Assembly: GCA_003864495.1 (NCBI GenBank)
Contig: ML133428.1
Coordinates: 1,364,001-1,428,000 of the forward strand
Direction: 5' to 3'
Source of the DNA: Nemopilema nomurai
Lineage: Eukaryota > Cnidaria > Scyphozoa > Rhizostomeae > Rhizostomatidae
DNA length: 64,000 nt
The notes under the pieces were generated by a model. The model worked only from the letters and a program-made list of their open reading frames with translations, had not been told where the DNA came from and did not search any database. Within the stretch, counting starts at the first letter, position 1, and each line of letters begins with the position of its first letter. A program made the translations under genes and the position numbers. Positions 24,546 through 38,800 of the stretch are shown here, in pieces.

Positions 24546-27500
24546 ATGGCAGACTACGATGAAGTAATCTCAGATGACGAAAAGGTAAGTCAAATCATAA
24601 TTAAGGCCTACCCTACTTCTGAATCGATGGACTCACCGTCTAGTGTCCTCAACTTCCCCAATAATTATTCACAAAATGTAAGGCATTAGCAGTCTATCAT
24701 TCAATAAAGCTCCCTGTGTATGCAAGGAATTCTTCTCTAGGAAACTATTAATGATTGTGCTTTGGAGGTTATCGTATCATGACACCTCGAGAAAGCGAAG
24801 TAGACGAAGATCTATAAACTCGTGACATTCACTAGCGTTGTTGTGTGTGAAATATGTATTAAATTGCTTGTTGTGATTTCTCCTCGATTAATTGCTTGTG
24901 ATTGTGTGCCAGATATCCAGTGAATTATCTAGCACAATGCATTTATTAACATGTTATTTCGAGTCTTTTTTCATCTGATTTGGTAAAAGTAAATAAGACT
25001 TTTTGTTTTGCTTTTTAACGGGTTGGGCTCTGCATGGAGGCATAAAATTGATCCATGATTGTTTGCCATAGACATCTATATTAATTAATTTTGTGGGTAA
25101 ATCAAAAGTGAGTAATGTTAGGTAACACCTCTTATATTTTCATTGGATTACTGTTAATTTTTTAGATCAGAATTGTATCAGATTTCATCAAACATGCACC
25201 TCCTGGAGAATTTAATGAAGTCTTCAATGGTATTTACATTTGTTACCTTTTTCTATTGGGTTATTTTATATTGTTTTTGTCTTCCAATCTCTTTTGTTAT
25301 GACAGCTCCTTTGTTATGTCAGCTCTTGGAGTATAAATGAGTCTTGAATGTAAATGTTTGGAGTTGGATTACAAATGTAGGTAGTTTTGTAAAAGTAGTT
25401 ATCATAGATACAAGCCCACCCACATTTTTATATAGATATTTACAAGATCCTAAATCCTTATAAACCTAGATTCAATATCAATCTTAGTTTAGTTATGTCA
25501 TACAAAGAGGTTATATTATCAGCAGTACAACATAACACCTCACAATAAGTATAAATTTTATGCAAAGAATTAAGAACATTAAAGCTATGGACATCATTTT
25601 TATATTCCTTGCATGAAGGTCAAGCGAGCAATGAATATTGTAGATCCTCTAAAAACTGCTTTTGAAGAACAGCAAACACTTTTGTTCAATATATTAGATT
25701 GCCATAGAGAGTATCTTGAAAGATAAACTATGGTTGAATTAACATAACAAAACAACTTATATGATAAGGATATAATACTAGGCCACATTTCATATTCAGC
25801 GAAAGGATAATAAAGATTGACTTAGCAAGGCTTAACCAAGGTGTCAAACAATGATACTATGAGTCAAAACATGATAATAGTAAATGTCTTGTCAAAATCC
25901 ATTTATTAGTGCATAAAAAGTTTTTATATATTCATGTAGTATTTGGTGACCATTTTCAATAAGATAGGTATCTATGTTTATAAGAAAGGAAGGTGATATA
26001 TACATATTAAATTATACCGATTCATGTCATATATATACTACAATCATCCACCTGTCATTGGCTGTGTGATCAAGATTGAAAATTCTTGAACTGGCTCCCA
26101 ATAATATGCATGCATCTTAAACTGGCTGCAAAGCCTGATTTTGGAACGATTGCAAGGAGTGCAAGTGAAACAAGGATAACTAAAATTTGTGAAATTTATG
26201 AATGTTGGGTCTGTTATGAATGTTGAGTTTGGTGTAAGAGCTTTCATTGAAAGGATGAATGGGGTAATGAAATATAGCAATGTTTGTCATGTGAAGGAAA
26301 TATTTATTAGAAAGCCTTATCGGTGGAAACAAAAAAAACCAGCAGAGGCTTCACTTCCTATGCCAGCTTTCAACTTTCACTTTTAGAATGCAGTTAACTA
26401 TAGTTTTTCTGTTAAAAAGTCATCATATGATGCCCCCAGGTAGTTGCTTGGGAGTTAGCGACTGCACTAAACATGCCTTTCAGCCAATTTTCAGTCCTGT
26501 AAAAGTATCAATGACAAAATTGGGCTCTTAGGTGTATGAAAGAATCCATTACAGAAATGTTGCAGTTGTACTCGTAGTCATTTCATCTCTATTCTGCCAG
26601 GTGGATATGGAGAAAATTAACTCTCATTCAACTAATTTAACACTTCTCCTAGGTTGTTCTAGGGAAACTTTCTTTAGGGGTGCAAAAAACAGGCACCTTA
26701 AGTTTTCAAGGAGCTTGTTGTGGAGTGGCTTCATTTTCCTTAGAACAAGGCTTGGTTTCATGACTTTTTTTATCAGAGTTAAATTGATTAAGTTCCTATA
26801 ACTTACTGGAATGATTTCAGCTAATATAGATTTTATGATTTTTTCCTAAAGTACCTTTCTGCTGTGCTATTTTGTCATGAACCACACCTTTTCAGATTGC
26901 AGAGTTATCCTAGACAATGATGCTTTGCTTAAGGAGAATGGAACTGGGTGAGTTATGACATTGTTAATTTTTCTGTAGTATCTTATATAAAACCATCTAT
27001 TCTGTCTACTTTTTTATCTTATTTCATGGCAGGATTAAAAAAATGGCATGTGAAGGGTGCAATACTTTAACTATTTGAAATATTTTTATATTGTCATTAG
27101 ATTTTTTAGTTTGAAGTATACAGTTACATCTCTAATGTTAGAGATTATGAGATTAGCTGGATGTATTTTTTGGAATAGCAAGATTTCTGTCCTGGTATAC
27201 TATTTCAAAGAAAAGGATCTTTGTAGTTCAAAGTAAAATGAGCCTATGATGCCTTTCAGAGCATTTTCTCAATATAATATGGATCAGTTTACACCATGCA
27301 AGGTTGATGGTGCAGAGGACCAGGTAAATTTCACTGGTTTTCTTGTAAAAATTGTAGATTTCTAGAATATGTGAGCAGCTAGAAGCCACCCACTTGCCAG
27401 CAACTAATGGTGTTTTCCCAGCTTTATAACTAAGAAAATGTGTTCTTGAAATATTTGACCATGATTTCAGGTATATATTTCCTCATAATGTAATAATCTC

Positions 27501-30500
27501 ATACCTTCTCTGTTTTTGACCACATAATGTAAAATACATGTTAAGTGAATGCCTTCAAATATTTTGACATAAATATTCTTTTCTGATGCTGACTGACTTG
27601 AAACCCTAATGCATTGAGGGTCACCTCTAGGTTCTTATAACAAAGCATGGTCTGTTGCCAGATGGTGCCTTTTTTGACCCAAAAAGCAAGCAAAAGTTTG
27701 TATATGACCACCTTAGGAAGGTAAGAGTGGTAACTGCTCTTTTTTGTTTTTATTTTGCAAAGCAATAAAGGCAATTATTTTCTGAATTCCTTCCTGTCTT
27801 GAAACTTTTTCAAACAATGGTTTCAGTTATTTTTAACCACTAGCAAGTTGTTTTGTCAATAAGCTTTATATTGATATAAGTTTTGAACAGATTTCTAAAC
27901 CATATTTTAGAATCATGGACAGCAATTTTTGTCCCAGGGAATATTTTGATATTCATAATTTTAGACTAAAAAGACCATTTTGATAATTCAATTTTCCAAT
28001 TGAATTTTTGCATTTATATACTCAAATAGCCACAGCAAGTACTTAGATTTCAGTATGTAATTAAAATTCTTTAGGAATCTAAAAACGTTGAGCCATATGA
28101 AGCAGATGGTAAAGCAGAATCGTGGAGATCATCTGCAGAATCTGAAATGTTGTCATACGTGAAGAACCATTATCCCCATGGCATTTGTACAGTTAGTATC
28201 CATTGTTGTTAAAAATATGCTTCATTCTGCATCAGTCTCTTTGTCTTTATGTTGGGGCTTTCTGTTTTTGGTTGTTAGTTTATTTGAACTGATTTCTGCT
28301 TCTTGAGAACAAATATAAGTAGATTTTTCTTATCGAAATATATCCAGTGGTGTTTTGATCTCACATGGGAAACAAATTTTGTTTGTCATAGCCAGACTAA
28401 AAGGTTTGTTCAGGTAAAATACAAACTAAGGAAAGAGCTCAGTTGTCTCTAAACTCTGCTAAACATGACTGAGTAGAAATAACCCATTGTTAACGTATCT
28501 ACATGTTTTCGGCGTTTTTTCAACGAGTAGATATTATGGTTTAATGCTTTTGCATGTTATTCCCACGCCTTAATGTGAAAACAGACAATGAGGAAGAATG
28601 ATTTCCGTAATAATTTTAACAATCATTTTGCTGTGAAATTTCTTTAGAAGTTGACATCAATTTACAAGATTAATAGAAGCATATCAAAGCGACAATGACT
28701 CTTGTAAAATTAGTGGTTAGAGAAGAAATACCCATTATGAATATGTCTAAAGTCAAAATGAATTCTTTTAATCTTGATCGTTTTACTGCATATGCTGGAT
28801 TAGTTTCAAGACATTAATCAGGCATTTTCCTAACATTTGTATTTGTAGGTATATGGAAAAGATACCACCGAGGGTGTCACTTTAACCATTTGTATAGAAG
28901 ATCATCAGTTCCAGCCTAAAAACTTCTGGTAAGGCCTTATTTTGATATGTGTCTTTCTCTTTCTGAATATTTATGGCTAATGTTTCGTAGATTATTTGAT
29001 ATTTCTTATGACCGAGATTTCATTGCTACCATCTATTGGCAGTTAACTCTTGCTTGGTTCTAAAAGAGACGAATGCCATGAAAGTAAAAGTTATATGAAT
29101 CCAATTTGATTGTCTCATTAAAGCTGTCTGTAGTTGAAAAGCGACTGAATTTTAATTACTCTGTAACAGTTCCTTTTTAGTCAAGTTAGTAAAAACAGGC
29201 ACTGTGTGTCCAGATGTGGTAGCAGATAAAGACTGGTGTCCTTTTGTGCCTTGTCACCACCTTGTCAAAAGTGAGTGACCAGCGAGATGTGCCACTTGAT
29301 ATTATCATTTTTTCTTGCACAGGAACGGACGTTGGCGTGCTGAGTGGACCGTTACCATAAAACCCAACGCAGTTTCTGAGCTGAAGGGCCTTATTCGTGT
29401 TCAGGTTGGTTCTATTCCCATTCATTGTTCAAGTCAAAAGCGCTCATTAGCCTTTGTGACGTATTTTGGAACTTCTTCTTCGTTTATTATGCATCGGCCC
29501 TGGTTGATGTAGTTTTGTATGAAATTGATGGCCCTGGTTGACTTGTTCCAGGTTCACTACTACGAGGATGGGAATGTACAGCTGGTGTCTCATAAGGAAG
29601 TAACCAAAGATCTGAAAACCACGGTAAGTAGTCGATTGATAATCCTGAAGAAGAACTTAAGATGAGAAATTATCGTTTGCAGTTATATTTCAGTAAATTA
29701 CTAATTATTGTCTACATCGACGACAAAGCAAAACCTGACCGTCTCGAAGAAAGTTTTTTAAAAAGGACTATCTACAAGAACTGAGCCAATTCTTATTCAT
29801 GCACGTTCCTGATAAAAGTTTCGTTTTATTGGTTTCGTAGTTTTAACTCGAAATAGAAAGGTACAATTAGCTGGTTAAAGATCTTCTGTTCTCTAGCAAA
29901 AGTATAATTTTTCCATAGCCATAATATAGCTGTTGGCACAAGATTTTGAATTCTAACAATCATTCATGTGGTTTTGAGAAACAGTCTTTTAATGAATTTG
30001 CGATAGTTGACCTGTATTTCTTTAGAAGCTAATCCTTGTAGTAGAGATGTTATTTTATCACCAATGTTTGGTTCTATAGGACCATTCTGCTACTGCCAAG
30101 GAGCTCAGGAAACTAATTGAAAGTGCAGAGAGCGAATACCAGGTAAGCTACCATCGTTCAAGGTGTGCCTTACTTTGTGGTAAGCTCAAAGCTCATAGGC
30201 ACCTACATAAACGCGTGGCGTGTCCATAGCAATTACAATTCTTGCTGTCAAGGAAGTATGTAACTGATAAATCCTTTGACTAATTGGGAGCCAGTTTAAA
30301 CACAACAAGTATTCTAGCCATGTTAAAGCTGAAATTGTGTCAGTATTTTGTGTTTTTTGGCGTTTTTATCACAAGACCCCAAATATGAGCCCACTCTCGA
30401 GGGAGCCAAAATTCATTCAATGGGTGCTTTCAATGTCTTCCGTAATTGATTGCTTTAGTTCTATCCAACCCTATGATTAGATTGAGTAAGTGCCTTCTTA

Positions 30501-30705
30501 CATCACTGTTATTGGTGACATATATCTCTCACCCTAACAACTTCTGTCCGTCTGTATTCAACAGAAGGCCATTGCGGAGAACTACGGTGTCATGTCGGAG
30601 ACGACGTTCAAAGCCCTCCGAAGGGTGTTGCCGCTCACCAGAACAAGAATCGACTGGAATAAAATCGTTAGCTATCGGATCGGGCAGGAACTTGGTGAAA
30701 TATAA
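24546..30705 (+). CDS. CAPZA: F-actin capping protein subunit alpha
   Basis: CapZ alpha forms a heterodimer with CapZ beta, caps actin barbed ends and is part of dynactin. Exons: 24546-24584, 25166-25229, 26896-26947, 27260-27323, 27631-27720, 28075-28191, 28849-28928, 29323-29404, 29552-29623, 30080-30142, 30565-30705. They sum to 864 bases, 287 residues (human 286), and all phases match. It opens [13 protein letters not shown], followed by [12 protein letters not shown], the family signature [15 protein letters not shown] (exon 9), and the C-terminal FKALRR...[18 protein letters not shown]. The C-terminal helix that contacts actin is complete. Orthology is certain; assignment to a vertebrate paralogue number is not meaningful. 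Confidence 0.97.
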
Positions 30706-31194
30706 AACACTCCGATTGGAATATGGTTGCAGATTTCTATTCGCTAGTTGATTCATCTATTAGTAACTTGATGATCTGAATCGCTGGATTTTGATGGGAC
30801 TATTTTTATAAACGTCAATTCATCGGGATTTCCATACTAACGTGTCTCACGTACTTTCCCTATCAACTATCAACTTGTTCATGTAAAATGTCTTGAGTTT
30901 CATTTTTAATTGTCATTAGAGTAATCCAGTTCCATGGCACAAGTTGTCATTTTTTTGTCTTTGTACGTATCATTTTGTTCAACAGTGCAAATTCACGCGT
31001 CAGAATGCGTGCTGATAATAGCTCGTTATTTCTCTCTGACAGAGGTGTTGGTTGTTTCTCTTTCCGCATTTCAATTTTCTGGCATTTTAACAGAATCATC
31101 GCTGTTGCCTTTTGTAAGTGTTGAAGTAATACGACCCAGAAGGAATATTTGCATTAGCAAGAGTAGTAGCCATCTAGCATTCCCACAGCAACTT

Positions 31195-32020
31195 TTTCTT
31201 TTCTTCACTCACCAACAGCCGCTGATGAATTTTGTCAATGGGAACGCCCGCGTTGCTTCCTGGGATGAATTTTGATTTGTTGATAGCTGCTTCAAGAAGC
31301 TTATTATAGCCCTTGGTCTCAACGCAGCTCAATTATTTCCTGAAACCTTGGCTTCCTCCATTTTCCCGTCTAGTTTTCCAGTTGTTCAATGTCCCTTATG
31401 CTTAAGTCTGCATCAGTAAGAGTTTTTTCTTTAAAATCTACTATCATTTTGGATGTGGTATTTCTTGCTTTCTTCTCTGTTTAATCAAACAGCACTCTGA
31501 AGTTGTTGAAAATGCTGGCAAAATGCTCTCGTGAGTTGTAGGAGCCCCTAGCATCGTTCTTAGTTGGTAGGTACAGCAAATGATCTTTGATATAACTCCT
31601 AATCCAGTTGCAACTGTTAGCTATTAACTTTTTGTGTAATTCTATACACACCTTTACAGCGATGCGTTCAGTCAGTTTCTCTTTACCGGATCTAAAGCGA
31701 ATATTTTGTGCTGTTTTGGACATTGGACATTTAGGCAATACATCGAAAAATTGAGTTATCCTTTTGCGAATGCCCTGGAGAACGGTCTTCTAAAACTGAC
31801 AGTTACGTTAAATTTTTTTGCTGGAAATCCAGCTAGACTACTCCAAACTTGAGTTTGTTGCTGAAGAGAAAAGGATTGTGCTTAATTTATCTTCCAACCC
31901 GTACATTGTTGACTCCGTTCCCAAATCGTATAAATCCCCTATTGCGGAAGCATTTTTTGCATACTTAAAGTACTGTTTCGTTCGACTCTGCTCAGAGTAT
32001 TGAGATTGGTCATCTGACAA
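31195..32020 (-). pseudogene. Broken unidentified coding relic, minus strand
   Basis: Reading down the minus strand: 32020-31838 opens MSDDQSQYSEQSRTKQYF and ends at TAG. After a good acceptor (CTGTCAGTTTTAG, about 31790), a clear 100-residue frame starts KTVLQGIRKRITQFFDVL and ends FNNFRVLFD at a TAA (31481). The same frame resumes after this stop (TTSKMIVDFKEKTLTDADLS). Further on, in another frame, GYNKLLEAAINKSKFIPG continues to a GTGAGT donor near 31195. The mix of coding-like composition with stops and frame changes suggests a decayed gene. No family recognised. Confidence 0.35.
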
Positions 32021-32840
32021 ATCTTTGAAAATTATATCATGTAATAAGAGATATTCACGGGCTCATCTCATAAATGGGTACTTTCTATTTCGTTATTTTT
32101 CAATCATATTAAGTTGAAATGCACAATCGGTCTATGTAGTGGAGTGCTTCGAAGTGTCCCGGGCCAAAAGACTGGAACTGGCCCGCAATATGGCCTAACC
32201 ATTGTAGCTGAGAGTCACTTTCAATAGGGCTTTCATGTCGAATTAAACGTATCACATGATTAGACAGGAAGAAACCTTGACCAACAGAATACGGGTGTTG
32301 TCAAGGATATTTGACAGTTTCACGAGAGAATTCGTAGACCATCAGGTGCGATTATCAATTTTTATTATAAGGTAGGTCGCATCACAGAGTATCTCTAACA
32401 GTCAAATAAATTTAAATTGAGATTGTTGAAAGTAGCCCTTGGGAAAGTACAAGGAAAGCTATATACAAGCAGAAAAACAGGCAAGTTTATATCTTAAGAG
32501 ATATGTACTGTTAAAGCTCTGCTTGTTAGAAAGGTTGGACTTTGTTTTATATGGGGGTCCAAACTGGATTAAGGAAATGAATTGGGACAGCCTGGCCATT
32601 TGCGAAGATGCTGTTTTGGTCCTGGGCTAACCTTCCTGTTTTGGTCCTCTTTGGCATCATATGGTCGCTATGCAGACAGCCTCGAAGTGAGAAATGACGT
32701 CAGCAGTCTCTCGTTGAGTTGCGTTAACGTGTACTGGTTGTTATCGAGAGTTTTTACATATCAATAATATATATTTGTAATGTCTCTCATGGAATAGAGC
32801 TGCTAGGTTCAGAAAAGGAAGTTGGCGTTAGTTTAAAAGT

Positions 32841-35800
32841 ATGGTGACTGGACTGACCCTTCGCTCGATATTGCTTTCATTTTTCATAATTGACGCCATT
32901 TTTAATGGTTATACAAGTTCAGAGGCTAGCGATGTGGGCAAAAGCATTCTCAAAAGCCTTAATTTAGAGAGGTTAGGTAGATTGGAAAGCCCCGTAAAGA
33001 GAGTTAGGAGAAACGCCCAGGAATGTCCAAGTCTTGCGGGCAAGCCAAGAAGGCATCAGGTAGGTGGATACTTGTTCATTGTTAGTGTATTATTGACCAA
33101 GAAAAACCACACTTCAAATGTTAGCAAACCCTAGGTAATTTATTTATAGTGGGGATATTATTAATTATGGAAGCAAGCTCTATAGCCCTCTTTTTGTCAA
33201 GCCCTCTATTTTTCAAGCCCTCTAGACAGTCAACAACATTCAATATGCACTTCCTTGTAAGGCGAATTTGATGGCCTTACTTTTTGAGATGATTCAATGA
33301 ACTACTTGTATAAAATAATTCCTATAAAAGGCTTATTTTTTTAGCAAAGCACATTTCTAATCTTGAAAGTTTAGAATGTCAAAAGTATGAATTTTCATGG
33401 GATAAAGTAATATATTCCTTTTGTTAACATCAATGATTATGCTTTTAACAAGATAAGGCTCATATTTTGCACTCCTGTAAATGTTTGATAATTTTCAGAT
33501 TATTTTATTTATTCCCTTTGTTGAGAATTGATGCTCTAAATACATTTTATATTGCCTCTGATTAGCAAAATTTAAAGCAATGTGTTTGTTGTAGTACCCT
33601 CTCAAAGATGATGCAAATACAAACATAAAGTTATTTTGGATAGGGGAAAATTTTAAGGTAAGTGATCATGGTAGCTGTTTATGTAGTTTTGAATTAAATT
33701 GCAGACTGCCTTTTCTTGTTAAAAGCTTTTCTGCTAATAATTTTGGTAAATGCCAAATTGAAAACCATGATGCTCTTTCTTACAGGTTTTGTGTATTTTG
33801 ATGGCTTGTAAATATCCCAGGTCTGGTCATAATGCCAAAATTTGAAATAATTCTCTTTTGTGCATGCAATATATTAAGATAACAGTGTAAAGAAAACACA
33901 ACTTGTATCTGAACACAACACGATGAAGCAGTCATCACAATACAAACTCTAAAAGTAGATTTATCGTACGGCAAGCGTGAGGGTCACAAGACCGGAATAC
34001 GCAACAGGAACATAACAGAAAAATAGTAAACAGCCTGATTAGTGATAAGTATATAGCGGTGATCACAATAGATAATGATGAGTTCTCAACACAATATACT
34101 TTCAAATTATGTACTTTTAGGCCAAATACTCTAATGCAGGAATATTGAATCATATTACTATCAAACACTCAAATGAGATTTGATTGTCAGTTGTTGTCTA
34201 GACTTGTCAGTCAATTTCTGTGAATTTTCAAGTTTTCAATGGATATCTGTTCCTAAAAGTCTATTGTGACTACACTTAAATGCAACTTCAATGCACCGAC
34301 TAGTGACAATAATTCTTCAAATTGATGAAAATTCTATACCATATGTGATTACTTAGCAAATCATTGTTTTTCCTCATGGCATCAATAGATGTCTGCAACT
34401 CTTCTGTCTGCTAAGTCATTGTTTTGACACACAATGTGCTCATACCAAAAGGCACTCAATGAATCCTTTATGAGAAGCTCTTTCTTAGTTAAACATCACC
34501 TGAAATTTAGCTTTGTTTATTGCGTTCCTTCTAGCAGTATAATTGATTTAAAAAAGTGTTAGTATTTTTATCACTTAACTCTTTATTCCAGACACAGCTA
34601 CTTCTAACAACATTTCAGATGAGGTTTTTAGTTTTCCGTGTAAGAAAGCAATCAAAGCTTTATATTAGGTATGTTGTTTTAGCTATGAATTTTAACAATA
34701 AATAGTTCTATATATGTTCTATATATGTTACTACATGCTGTTTTTCCTTGAGGTTTGTGAACTACAGAACCCAAATTAAGCATACAATTATAGAATTTCA
34801 ACAAAAAAAATTTAAAGTTTCAGTTTATAATCAGAATGCAAGTGTAAGTGATTAATATCAAGTGGAATATGATAGTGCCCAAACACAATTGACTTTTATA
34901 CTTTTTTATTTAGAGTAAATGATTAGAGGGAAGAAATGCAAAAAGTAGAGTTTTGCTAACTCTGGTTGACAACTTTTGTGGTAAAATCTTTAAGAGTTTT
35001 TGGCAGATTACCATGAAAGCTTTTCAACTTGGAAATGTTCAGTTGGGGGAGAGATAAGGCTCAATGCTCAAGAGTAAAATATGATTGTCAATAGTAGCAA
35101 TATCAAGTGAATTTGGAGTGCATGGAATTCTTGCAGACTCGGCAAGGTTTAGCTCTGTTGACGATGTTCGCAAGACTGTTGCGGAAGATATTCATAAAAG
35201 GACTTCTAGAGTGGACTGCCAAGGGCATTGTGTAAAAGAAGTTGGACTTTTGGAAAATTTAGGCAGCTGGTCTTTCTTAAATCATGCACATGTCAACAAA
35301 TCAATCCTTCAGCTTAAACTGCTACAGTTAATTCACCTTAGTATGTTTTTGAAATGCTATACAGAGCTGGGAAACCCAAGAGTGTGTATTTTTGTCTAAT
35401 TATTTAGTTATAAATATTATTTTGCCCCTCACAAAGCAATGATGATGGAATGATGTTCACGCCAATTCTTGGAAAGTTAAAGGATGTTGACATAAGAACG
35501 AACTTTGGGGTTGTGAAGAGTGAAAAAAACCCATTGAAAGTAAGTAGATGAATGAAAGAAATAAACCTTCAAAAACTCTTAAGATTAACTTATCTTTGTT
35601 TTTATTCAGCAGACATAGTGGTCAGTTTTTATTGTTAGCCCTTTGATAAAGAATCAATCTAGATTGACAGTGATGATAAAAGTGATGGCTTTTTCAGGGT
35701 CAAAACATTGCCCTTTATTTGATTTTTCAGAATTTCATTCTTCAGATATGAAATATGAAATAATTGACAATAATTTAAAGAAGTAATATATAATTTAAAG

Positions 35801-38800
35801 AAAATTTTTAAGGAAACTGAGTTCCTTGTTGCAGGTTCTTCTAATCGGATTCAGCAAGTCGATTGAAAGTTCTAGCCTTTTCATAAGTTTTGATGGGGCG
35901 CAGACATGGAACACAATAAACATTCCGTTTCGTGTGAGACAAGACGAACCCATTATACCTCACCCAAACAAAGAAGAATGGTTGCTTGCCCTTGAAGATG
36001 GACAATCAATGGCGGTAGGGGCCTCAACGAGCTCAGCTATTGATTAATCGCTTCACTTTAATTAACTGCATCATTCGATGGTATGAATTCCTAGCCTAAT
36101 AAGTGTATATGCGATAGACAGGTGCCATTGTTGTAAACTTTGGTTTTACGTGCACTAGCTGATGTTAAGGCAGCCGGTATGTCTGTCGAAGCAGTATATA
36201 ATCATAAGTGAACAAAGGTTTTGCAGAAGCCTTTGATTTTTCGGGGTGGTTCCGTCGTCAGTAATGCAAAATTATTGGTGAATTATTCTCACTTCTTCTT
36301 TAAGGCGTGGGTTTCTATTGACTTCGGATTGAACTGGATGAAAATGAAAGACCGTGCTTACTCGGTAAAGTGGTGAGTCTCTTGCTGTTCTCTCGACTGG
36401 CAATTTCTCTTTCACATATCCTCTTCAGTTTTCTTATCAAGCTTTCCGTGTTTTTCATAAGCCTTTAGATGCTTCAAATGCAGATATGCTCTTGACTTTC
36501 CTTAAATTATAAAACACCAGAGGGATAACAAAATCGAGAAAGTTTAAATTCGTTCTCTTGATTTTGATAAAGCTAACTTAAATGGAGCGTTATATATCCC
36601 TTTCAACATCTTTTGTTCTTTTATAGCCCTTTGCACTCTGATGAATGTTGGATAATATAGTTTGCGCCCCTTCTATGCTAGGATTGTTAAGCTCCGTATC
36701 ACCAGAAGCTTGTTTATGTGTAAAGATTTTTGATGGTTTTAGCACTGTATTTCCTTTTGAAGGTCTTTCTATTAAATGAAAGACCTCAGTACTTTTAGAC
36801 TATAAGGCATCGTTCTTCTTGATAAAAGTATCCAGCTTTGATCCATCACACATTTTCAAGTTTTCAAGTTAGTCTTTATTTCGATATGTTTTAATATTAT
36901 TGAAGATTTTTTGTTTGTTGGTCCTTCTTGTCTTTCTCAGTCTGACGTCATTCTTTTTCAGGGGAGCTGTCACTGGGCGTAAAGCAGACGAGAGGGTGAT
37001 ATTTATTACAGTGAAAGAAAACATGGCAGGTATACCGTAAAAACCATGAGTTATAACGTCGTCCTATTTATTGTTTTTTATTTCCTCCTAACACCCTGGA
37101 AAACCATGTACTGGTCATAAATCCCATTGGAACGTCCTCTCTCAATTAGCCAAGCAGTCTGGCATTGATTTTCTACTTTTATCCGTAATTCTAAAACATT
37201 TTTGCAAGATTTTATTGCAGTATCATTTCGAGAAAAAAACCCTTGGGTTTACTAATGATTAGTAGATTTTCTTTCTTGTCTTTAACGTCTTTAAAGACAA
37301 ATAACTCATAATGACTTTGACGTCTTTCATGATTTGCAACAGAACAACATTTTGAAAGAATGTTCTTTTAAACGCTTCCAATTCCATTTTAGGAATTTTC
37401 GTTAGCCGCGACAGCGCTCTTTGGAGATCGAAGGATCTGGGGAAAAGTTTTTCATGTACGTAGATGCAATAACTTTTCTTGTTGTTTAATTGAACACCTG
37501 CAGCGGTATATTTGTTTAAGCAAGGCAGAGAAGTGAATAGTTTTTGGCTGGTCTTGGCATACATCCATCCATGCTCATTTATTTTTTGGTGTTGTATGCA
37601 AAAGACAATCATTTAATTTCTTTCCAGCAACAACTTCATCTACTTATGAAATTATTTACATTGCACAACTCATGAAGTTGCAGTTAAGGCCTAGCCCTTT
37701 TTTACCTTGCTTGTAACTGACGCTCTAAGTTTAGTATTTATGAAGTGAATGACGTTTATGTTAATGTGGTGAAGCAATTTCTGCTGATTTTTCAGTACTC
37801 CAAAGTCACGTGTACAGTCTTGGTGTTCAGGGAAGTTTCCTGTTTACGTCAGTGGATTCGACCACGGTATATATAATATAAGTTTTAGGTTATTAGATTT
37901 ATAATCATTTGCTTTGGCATGCTAGGATGGTTAAAATAGTTTACGAAAGTCGCTTCCTTTTATCATAACCAGCTAAATAACATTGTTTAACAATAATGCT
38001 ATTAGAAATGATATTATTAATTATTACGGCTAGTTATTAATGTCCTCATTATAGCTGTGAAAATTTTAAACCATTATTTCTAAAACCAACTCTTTATCAA
38101 CATAACTTATTAACGATAGAATTCCCTTTCTTAGTAACGTTACTCGGCATGCATTTGAAAACAGTCCTTTAAATGTGACTTGATTTCAATGGATGCATCT
38201 CCTTTTAGAATGCAGGGACACGTGTAATGCACGTGTCTAAGACCAATGGTGATGTTTTTCACAGAGTGCACGTGCCAGAGGTCACTCCAGAAAGGGTAAA
38301 TGTTCTTTCAATTACTTCAGTGTCAACTTAATACTAAGAAGTCTTAACAAGGCATTTCTCTTAAATTCCCATACTGAAAATCACCCAGCCTGATTGTATG
38401 TCAATTTATTTTATGTAGGTTATTTTAAAGGAGCTTGTGAGCTGCTCTTAACCCTGATTACAATTGAAGATTATTTGTGTAGAATACTTAGAATACATAT
38501 GTAAAGCTGAGTTATGTTTCACCCATCTATGTGAAATGTGTTTCTCTGTGACTAGGAATTGCGGTATGCACCATAAAACCCTTGTGAAATTTGTTTGCAA
38601 TTTTTGTTTGTAAGTTTTTGTGTTATATGTTTATTGTTATATTTTTTTGGCGTTTTAGTTCTATGCCATATTGGATATGAGCGAAGGCCAGATTTTCTTG
38701 CACGTCGATGAACCTTCAGGTGAGTGTATCATTCATCATCATTCATTGATTCATTTCATATATTACTAGTTAAAATCAAGTTTTATGATAAATGATTTCC

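Noticed and set aside
30934..31275. Plus-strand 113-codon hydrophobic frame
   Set aside because: It overlaps the better-supported minus-strand coding relic and has no splice or homology support.
35085..35399. A 104-codon open frame in a sortilin intron
   Set aside because: No ATG start, no splice connection in phase, and the sortilin alignment is complete without it. It may be a chance frame or an old insertion.
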